NCBI GenBank assembly: GCA_934655755.1
Contig: CAKUHA010000003.1
Location: 101,818-165,817 of the forward strand
DNA length: 64,000 bases
Direction: 5' to 3'
DNA from: an uncultured Collinsella sp.
GTDB taxonomy: Bacteria; Actinomycetota; Coriobacteriia; Coriobacteriales; Coriobacteriaceae
Each line of letters starts with the position of its first letter. The first letter of the stretch is position 1. Shown in pieces: positions 59,386-64,000 of the stretch. The notes below the pieces were generated by a model, which did not search any database, was not told the DNA's origin, and saw only the letters and a list, made by a program, of their open reading frames with translations. A program made the position numbers and the translations under genes.

Positions 59386-60444
59386 ATGTCTGACACGATG
59401 CAGCCTACCGACGAAATGCTGGACGACGAGTCCCTGGACGCGGTGGATACCGAGGAGATCGAGGAGTTCGACCCGTTTGAGGGCATGAGCGACAAGGAGC
59501 TCGACGCTCTTTGCGACGCGGATGAGGTGTCCATGGGCTTTGGCGACGTTGAGCCCGGCTTCCGCAGCGGCTTCGTCGCCCTGGTCGGTCGCCCCAACGC
59601 CGGCAAGTCCACGCTGCTCAACGCCTGTTACGGCAAGAAGGTCGCCATCACCTCGCCGGTGGCCCAGACGACGCGTCGCCGCATGCGCGCCGTGGTCAAC
59701 CGCCCGGGCTATCAGCTGGTCTTCGTCGACACGCCGGGCATCCATAAGCCCAAGGACGGCCTGGGTTCCGAGCTCAACAAGAGCGCCCTGTTCGAGCTCA
59801 ACGATGTGGACGTTGTCGCGTTTTTGATCGATGCCACCAAGCCTATCGGCAGGGGAGACGCCTGGGTCGCCGAGCGTGTTAAAAATGCGCGCTGCAAGAA
59901 GGTCCTGGTGCTCACCAAGGCCGATGAAGCCGATCCTGCGCAGGTTATGGAGCAGCTCAAGGCCGCCCATGAGTTTATGGAATACGACGACGAGATCGTG
60001 ACCTCGTCGGTCAAGAACTTTAACGTCGATGCGTTTATCAAGACCGTCGCGCACTTTTTGCCCGAGGGCCCACGCTGGTTCCCCGAGGACATGGGTACCG
60101 ATGCCTCCGACGAGACGCTCGTGGCTGAGTTCGTGCGCGAGAAGGTTCTGCGCCGCACCCGCGACGAGATTCCGCACTCCGTGGGCGTTATCTGCGACGC
60201 GCTCGAGCAGACCAAGAAGGTCCTGCGCGTGCACGCCACGATATACGTTGAGCGCGAGGGCCAGAAGGGCATCATCATCGGCAAGGGCGGCGAGATGATT
60301 AAGCATATCGGCATCGATGCCCGTCGTGATCTTGAGCGCATCTTTGGCACCCAGGTCTTTTTGGAGCTGGACGTGAAGGTCAAGGCCGGCTGGCGCGATG
60401 ACGAGGCCCAGATTCGCCGCTTCGGATACAACGCCGAAGATTAG
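59386..60444 (+). CDS. era: GTPase Era
   Basis: Ribosome-assembly GTPase binding 16S rRNA. G1 GRPNAGKST at residues 68-76, switch TSPVAQTTRRRMR, G3 DTPGIHKP, G4 TKAD (commonly NKxD), and a KH domain with IIIGKGGEMIKHIG. An extra ~60-residue acidic N-terminal extension (Asp/Glu-rich) makes it 352 residues instead of about 300. ATG 59386 follows AAAGGGA, and no better start lies nearer the G domain except ATG 59533. Confidence 0.96.
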   Translation: MSDTMQPTDEMLDDESLDAVDTEEIEEFDPFEGMSDKELDALCDADEVSMGFGDVEPGFRSGFVALVGRPNAGKSTLLNACYGKKVAITSPVAQTTRRRMRAVVNRPGYQLVFVDTPGIHKPKDGLGSELNKSALFELNDVDVVAFLIDATKPIGRGDAWVAERVKNARCKKVLVLTKADEADPAQVMEQLKAAHEFMEYDDEIVTSSVKNFNVDAFIKTVAHFLPEGPRWFPEDMGTDASDETLVAEFVREKVLRRTRDEIPHSVGVICDALEQTKKVLRVHATIYVEREGQKGIIIGKGGEMIKHIGIDARRDLERIFGTQVFLELDVKVKAGWRDDEAQIRRFGYNAED

Positions 60445-60453
60445 TTTGCATTA

Positions 60454-61203
60454 ATGGCAGGTTCCCGCACATATCGCACGAAGGTGCTCGTCCTCGACAA
60501 GACCAAGCTCAAGGAGACCGATCTGATCTTGACGATGCTCGACGAGCGGGGTCGGCAGGTGCGCGCCGTTGCCAAGGGCGCGCGCAAGCCCGGCGGTCGC
60601 TTGGCGGCGCGCTGCGAGCTGTTCTGCACGGTCGATATGCTGCTCGCGCACGGGCGCTCGCTCGATGTGGTATCGCAGGCCGAGCTGGTGGAGGCGCCGC
60701 TCGGTGCGGCCCCCGATTACGAGGCGACTTGTGCGGCGAGCGCGATTGCCGAGGTAGCGCGCGTGTGCTCGTTTGAGGATGCCGAGGACCCCTTTACCTT
60801 TGCTATTACGCAGCGGGCGCTTGCGCTCGTGGGGACGGGCCTCGATACGGCGCATATGGACCTGCTGGTCGCAGCCTTTGTCTTTAAGCTGCTGTCGCAT
60901 ATCGGATACCGCCCCGATTTTTCCGCTTGCGTGCTGTGCGGCGACCCCATGCTGTCGCATTTTTCGCCTCGGGCGGGCGGCCTGCTGTGCGGGTCGTGCG
61001 CGTCGAGCATCCCCGGTGCCGAGCTCGTATCGACCGGCGAGGTCGGATGGTTGCGCGCGCTTTTGGGCATGACCTTCGATGAGCTTATGGCCGAACATAT
61101 CGACCCGCATACCGCGGCGTTTTTGCTGGGGCTTTCGCATGTGTGGGCCGCTACGCATACCGATCAGCGGCTTCGTGCGATGGAATTCATGTTGGGTCGG
61201 TGA
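60454..61203 (+). CDS. recO: DNA repair protein RecO
   Basis: Mediator that loads RecA with RecR at gaps. The OB fold is at residues ~1-80 (YRTKVLVLDKTKLKETDLILTML), followed by a helical domain and a four-Cys zinc site (CVLCGDP near residue 155 and CGSC). Length 249. ATG 60454 starts ten bases after era. Last gene of the hemW-to-recO stretch. Confidence 0.93.
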   Translation: MAGSRTYRTKVLVLDKTKLKETDLILTMLDERGRQVRAVAKGARKPGGRLAARCELFCTVDMLLAHGRSLDVVSQAELVEAPLGAAPDYEATCAASAIAEVARVCSFEDAEDPFTFAITQRALALVGTGLDTAHMDLLVAAFVFKLLSHIGYRPDFSACVLCGDPMLSHFSPRAGGLLCGSCASSIPGAELVSTGEVGWLRALLGMTFDELMAEHIDPHTAAFLLGLSHVWAATHTDQRLRAMEFMLGR

Positions 61204-61227
61204 TGATGCGCAGGCGCTCGCCGCTTG

Positions 61228-61236
61228 TGGTAACAT
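61228..61236 (+). promoter_or_regulatory. rpsO extended -10
   Basis: TGGTAACAT, about 105 bases before rpsO, without a clear -35. The leader beyond it contains CCACCGGCGG-type dyads, but no defined structure can be claimed. Confidence 0.4.
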
Positions 61237-61341
61237 ACCGACCTGTTGGTACCTCGACCTTGGATGCTCGCTCCACCGGCGGCTTCCCAGTCCGAGGCGA
61301 ATCGAGTCGCCCGCGGGCGACGCAAAACGAAAGGTGAAACA

Positions 61342-61620
61342 ATGACTGTTTCCAAAGAGCGCAAGGCGGAGCTGACTGCCCAGTTCGGTAACACCCCGGT
61401 CGATACCGGTAATCCCAAGGTTCAGGTTGCCATCCTGACCGAGCGCATCAAGGAGCTGACCGAGCACATGAAGTCCCACCAGAAGGACTTCCACACCCGT
61501 CGTGGCCTGCTCATGCTCGTCGGCCGTCGTCGTCGTCTTCTCTCCTATATCAAGAAGAACGACATCGTCGAGTACCGTGAGCTCATCAAGGCTCTGGGCA
61601 TCCGCGACAACATCCAGTAA
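61342..61620 (+). CDS. rpsO: 30S ribosomal protein uS15
   Basis: Early-assembling 16S rRNA binder; 92 residues. GNPKVQVAILTERIKELTEHMKSH and RRGLLMLVGRRRRLLSYI are family blocks. ATG 61342 has AAAGGTG 6 bases upstream; the upstream open frame has no homology. Next to pnp, as in Escherichia coli and most bacteria. Confidence 0.97.
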   Translation: MTVSKERKAELTAQFGNTPVDTGNPKVQVAILTERIKELTEHMKSHQKDFHTRRGLLMLVGRRRRLLSYIKKNDIVEYRELIKALGIRDNIQ

Positions 61621-61638
61621 TAGGATTTGTACATGCTA

Positions 61639-61669
61639 AGAGCGTCCTGCGCAGCGGGGCGCTCTTTTT
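61639..61669 (+). terminator. terminator between rpsO and pnp
   Basis: AGAGCG...CGCTCT with an inner CC/GG pairing and a TTTTT run. It may be leaky, since no separate pnp promoter stands out. Confidence 0.75.
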
Positions 61670-61677
61670 GTGTAAGG

Positions 61678-61760
61678 GCGTGAACAATCACGCTCTACAG
61701 CGTGGCGGGGGCAGGGGGCCCGCGTCACATGAGAAGCCCGCAGGCAAGGGGCCTGTGGGG
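61678..61760 (+). promoter_or_regulatory. structured pnp leader
   Basis: Two hairpins: GCGTGA/TCACGC (61678-61693), and CCCGCAGGC/GCCTGTGGG (61737-61759), which ends just before the AAAGGAG ribosome binding site. In Escherichia coli a pnp leader hairpin is the target of RNase III and PNPase autoregulation; here that role is inferred from position only. Confidence 0.4.
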
Positions 61761-61772
61761 TAAAGGAGAACA

Positions 61773-64000
61773 ATGACACTCGTATCCAAGACCTTTGAGC
61801 TGTACGGCAAGACCTACACCTTCGAGTCCGGCGAGCTTGCCAAGCAGGCCACCGGCGCTTGCCTGGTCAAGCAGGGCGACACTACGATGCTCGACACCGT
61901 GGTCGTCTCCAAGGAGCGCAAGAACTACGACTTCTTCCCGCTGACCGTCGACTTCAACGAGAAGATGTACGCCGCCGGCCGCATCCCGGGTGGCTACCTC
62001 AAGCGTGAGGGCCGTCCCAGTGAGAAGGCCACGCTCACGGCCCGCATGATCGACCGCCCGATCCGCCCGAGCTTCCCGGACGGCTTCCGCAACGAGGTAC
62101 ACATCGTCGCCACCTCGCTCGTCGCCGACCAGGTTAACCCCTTCGACGTCATCAACGTCATGGGCGCCTCCCTGGCCATGACGCTCGGCGGCGTGCCCTT
62201 CGAGGGCCCGCTTGCCTGTGTGCGCATCGGCCGTAACGTGGAGACCGGTGAGTTTATCGTCAACCCCACCTATGAGGAGCGCGAGAACTCCGACCTGGAC
62301 CTGGAGCTGGGTGGCTCTGCCGACTTCATCTCGATGGTCGAGGCCGGCGCCGAGGAGATCTCCGAGGACGACATGCTCGCCGCTATGAAGTTTGGCCAGG
62401 AGGCCCTCGCTGCCTTCTGCCAGGCCCAGGACGAGTTTGTCGCCGAGTGGGAGCAGGTCAACGGCGCTATCGTCAAGAAGGAGTACCCGCTCGATCAGCC
62501 CGTCGAGGAGGTCCAGGAGCGCATCTTCGCCCACTACGACGAGATGGCCGCTGCACTGCGCGACGCCGACAAGCTTTCCCGCATCGGTAAGGTCGAGGCT
62601 CTGAAGGAGTCCATCCGCGCCGAGTTCACCGACGAGGAGCAGGCCGCCTGGGAGCGCGAGATCCCCGTGGCGCTCAAGAAGCTCGAGAAGAAGGCCATGC
62701 GCACCATGGTCGTCGAGACCGGCGAGCGCGTCGACGGTCGTGCCGCCGACGAGATTCGTCCCATCATGGTGAAGGACAACTACCTGCCGCTCGTTCACGG
62801 CTCTGGCCTGTTCCAGCGTGGTCAGACCCAGGTGCTCTCCGTCCTGTCGCTCGGCATGCTTAACGAGGGCCAGCGTCTGGATACCATCGAGCCCACCGAG
62901 GGCAAGCGCTATATGCACCACTACAACTTCCCGCCGTTCTGCACCGGCGAGACCGGCCGCATGGGCAGCCCCAAGCGCCGCGAGATCGGTCACGGCAACC
63001 TGGCCGAGCGCGCTCTGCTTCCGGTGCTCCCCGACGAGAACGAGTTCCCCTACGCTATCCGTGTGGTCTCCGAGGTCATGGAGTCCAACGGCTCCTCTTC
63101 GATGGCTTCGACCTGCGGCTCCACGCTCGCCCTTATGGACGGCGGCGTGCCCATTAAGCGCCCGGTCTCCGGTATCGCCATGGGCCTGATCCAGGAGGAG
63201 GGCAAGACCGTGGTCTTATCCGACATCCAGGGTCTCGAGGACTTCCTGGGCGACATGGACTTTAAGGTCACCGGCACCACCGAGGGCATCACCGCCCTGC
63301 AGATGGACAACAAGGCCACCGGTCTTACCTTCGACATCTTGGCCCGCGCCCTGCAGCAGGCCAAGGAGGGTCGCGCCTTCATCCTGCAGAAGATGCTCGA
63401 TGTGATCCCCGAGCCGCGTCACACCACGCGCAGCACCGCTCCGCGCATCGTCTCCATCCAGGTTCCGACCGATAAGATCCGCGATGTCATCGGTTCCGGC
63501 GGCAAGGTTATCCGCGGCATCCAGGACGAGACCGGCGCTTCGGTCGACATCCAGGAGGACGGCACCGTCTTTGTCGGCGGCACCGGCGAGTCCGTCGACC
63601 AGGCCGTCGAGCGCATCAAGCTCATCATTAAGGTTCCCGAGCCGGGCGAGGAGTACACCGGTCGCGTGGTCTCCATCCAGCCCTTCGGCGCCTTCGTGAA
63701 CCTGCTGCCCGGTAAGGACGGCCTGCTGCACATCTCCCGTGTCGCCAAGGGCCGCGTGGAGAAGGTCGAGGACGTCCTCAACGTGGGCGACGAGGTCAAG
63801 GTCGTCGTCATCGAGGTCGACGATCGCGGCAAGATCTCGCTCGATCGTCTTGACAAGCCCGAGGCCCCGGCTCGCGCCGAGGGTGCCTCCGAGGGCGACG
63901 GCGAGCACTTCCAGCGCCGTGAGCGTCCGCGTCGCGAGCGCTCCGAGCGCAGCGACCGTCCGCGCCGTCCCGGCGACAACGGAGGCCGCAAGCCCCGCCG
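61773..64000 (+). CDS. pnp: polyribonucleotide nucleotidyltransferase (3' end outside window)
   Basis: Phosphorolytic 3'-5' exoribonuclease, component of the RNA degradosome. Two RNase PH domains: the first begins FELYGKTYTFESGELAKQA and has PGGYLKREGRPSEK; the second has RTMVVETGERVDGRA and PKRREIGHGNLAERAL. A KH domain follows (IRDVIGSGGKVIRGI, residues ~568-582), then an S1 domain (YTGRVVSIQPFGAFVNLLPGKDGLLH). After this comes an Arg/Asp/Gly-rich tail that runs off the window after 742 codons. Starts ATG 61773 after AAAGGAG. Confidence 0.96.
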   Translation, partial: MTLVSKTFELYGKTYTFESGELAKQATGACLVKQGDTTMLDTVVVSKERKNYDFFPLTVDFNEKMYAAGRIPGGYLKREGRPSEKATLTARMIDRPIRPSFPDGFRNEVHIVATSLVADQVNPFDVINVMGASLAMTLGGVPFEGPLACVRIGRNVETGEFIVNPTYEERENSDLDLELGGSADFISMVEAGAEEISEDDMLAAMKFGQEALAAFCQAQDEFVAEWEQVNGAIVKKEYPLDQPVEEVQERIFAHYDEMAAALRDADKLSRIGKVEALKESIRAEFTDEEQAAWEREIPVALKKLEKKAMRTMVVETGERVDGRAADEIRPIMVKDNYLPLVHGSGLFQRGQTQVLSVLSLGMLNEGQRLDTIEPTEGKRYMHHYNFPPFCTGETGRMGSPKRREIGHGNLAERALLPVLPDENEFPYAIRVVSEVMESNGSSSMASTCGSTLALMDGGVPIKRPVSGIAMGLIQEEGKTVVLSDIQGLEDFLGDMDFKVTGTTEGITALQMDNKATGLTFDILARALQQAKEGRAFILQKMLDVIPEPRHTTRSTAPRIVSIQVPTDKIRDVIGSGGKVIRGIQDETGASVDIQEDGTVFVGGTGESVDQAVERIKLIIKVPEPGEEYTGRVVSIQPFGAFVNLLPGKDGLLHISRVAKGRVEKVEDVLNVGDEVKVVVIEVDDRGKISLDRLDKPEAPARAEGASEGDGEHFQRRERPRRERSERSDRPRRPGDNGGRKPR

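Overview
The window reads as a stretch of core chromosome from a high-GC, strictly fermentative actinobacterium of the class Coriobacteriia, most likely Collinsella or a close relative. This is inference from gene content, since no marker such as 16S rRNA is present. The signs are: an actinobacterial-type integration host factor (mIHF) in the order pyrF-mihF-gmk-rpoZ; many GTG and TTG starts; strong G/C preference at third codon positions; and anaerobic carbon enzymes (PPDK with its regulator, AdhE, class 1B dihydroorotate dehydrogenase PyrK/PyrD). These sit alongside Firmicutes-like gene order and two-subunit GlyQS.

Layout. 2-2140: end of obgE, nadD, yqeK, rsfS. 2129-3150: a REP-associated tyrosine transposase (RAYT) unit with inverted flanking repeats. 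3162-4415 (minus): dinB with a promoter hugging the start codon and an SOS-box-like site. 4617-14177: rpsP-khpA-rimM-trmD-lepB, glyQ-glyS, then the PPDK regulator and ppdK. 14388-21009: rplS, rnhB, then yraN-comM-dprA-trmFO-xerC. 21229-31355: rpsB-tsf and pyrH-frr-uppS-cdsA-dxr-rseP-ispG-proS. 31535-35036 (minus): a small kinase-like gene and adhE. 35199-36243: a second RAYT unit with a different repeat family. 36349-36537 (minus): rpmB. 36853-42314: attenuator leader and pyrR-pyrB-pyrC-pyrK-pyrD-pyrF. 42554-44964: mihF-gmk-rpoZ-thiI. 45179-49230: comEA-comEC and holA. 49364-61203: rpsT, lepA-dusB-hemW, two DnaJ proteins, mtaB-phoH-ybeY-dgkA-era-recO. 61342-64000: rpsO and pnp, the latter cut by the window end.

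Functional themes are translation and ribosome assembly, tRNA modification, isoprenoid and envelope lipid synthesis, de novo UMP synthesis, and natural transformation. No rRNA, tRNA, CRISPR array or prophage was seen.

The observations most worth following up are these. (1) An exact 20-bp element built from two TTTGGT half-sites 11 bp apart lies 71-76 bp upstream of both competence operons (yraN-comM-dprA and comEA-comEC), suggesting a dedicated competence regulator. (2) Two RAYT units carry unrelated but identically organised REP flanks. (3) LacI-type palindromes sharing an 11-bp core lie upstream of adhE and ppdK. (4) A membrane-anchored DnaJ variant lacks the usual C-terminal substrate and dimerisation region. 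(5) The site-2 protease carries a winged-helix-like insertion. (6) The XerC-like recombinase has no ATG/GTG/TTG that would include its N-terminal domain, but has a well-placed ATA.
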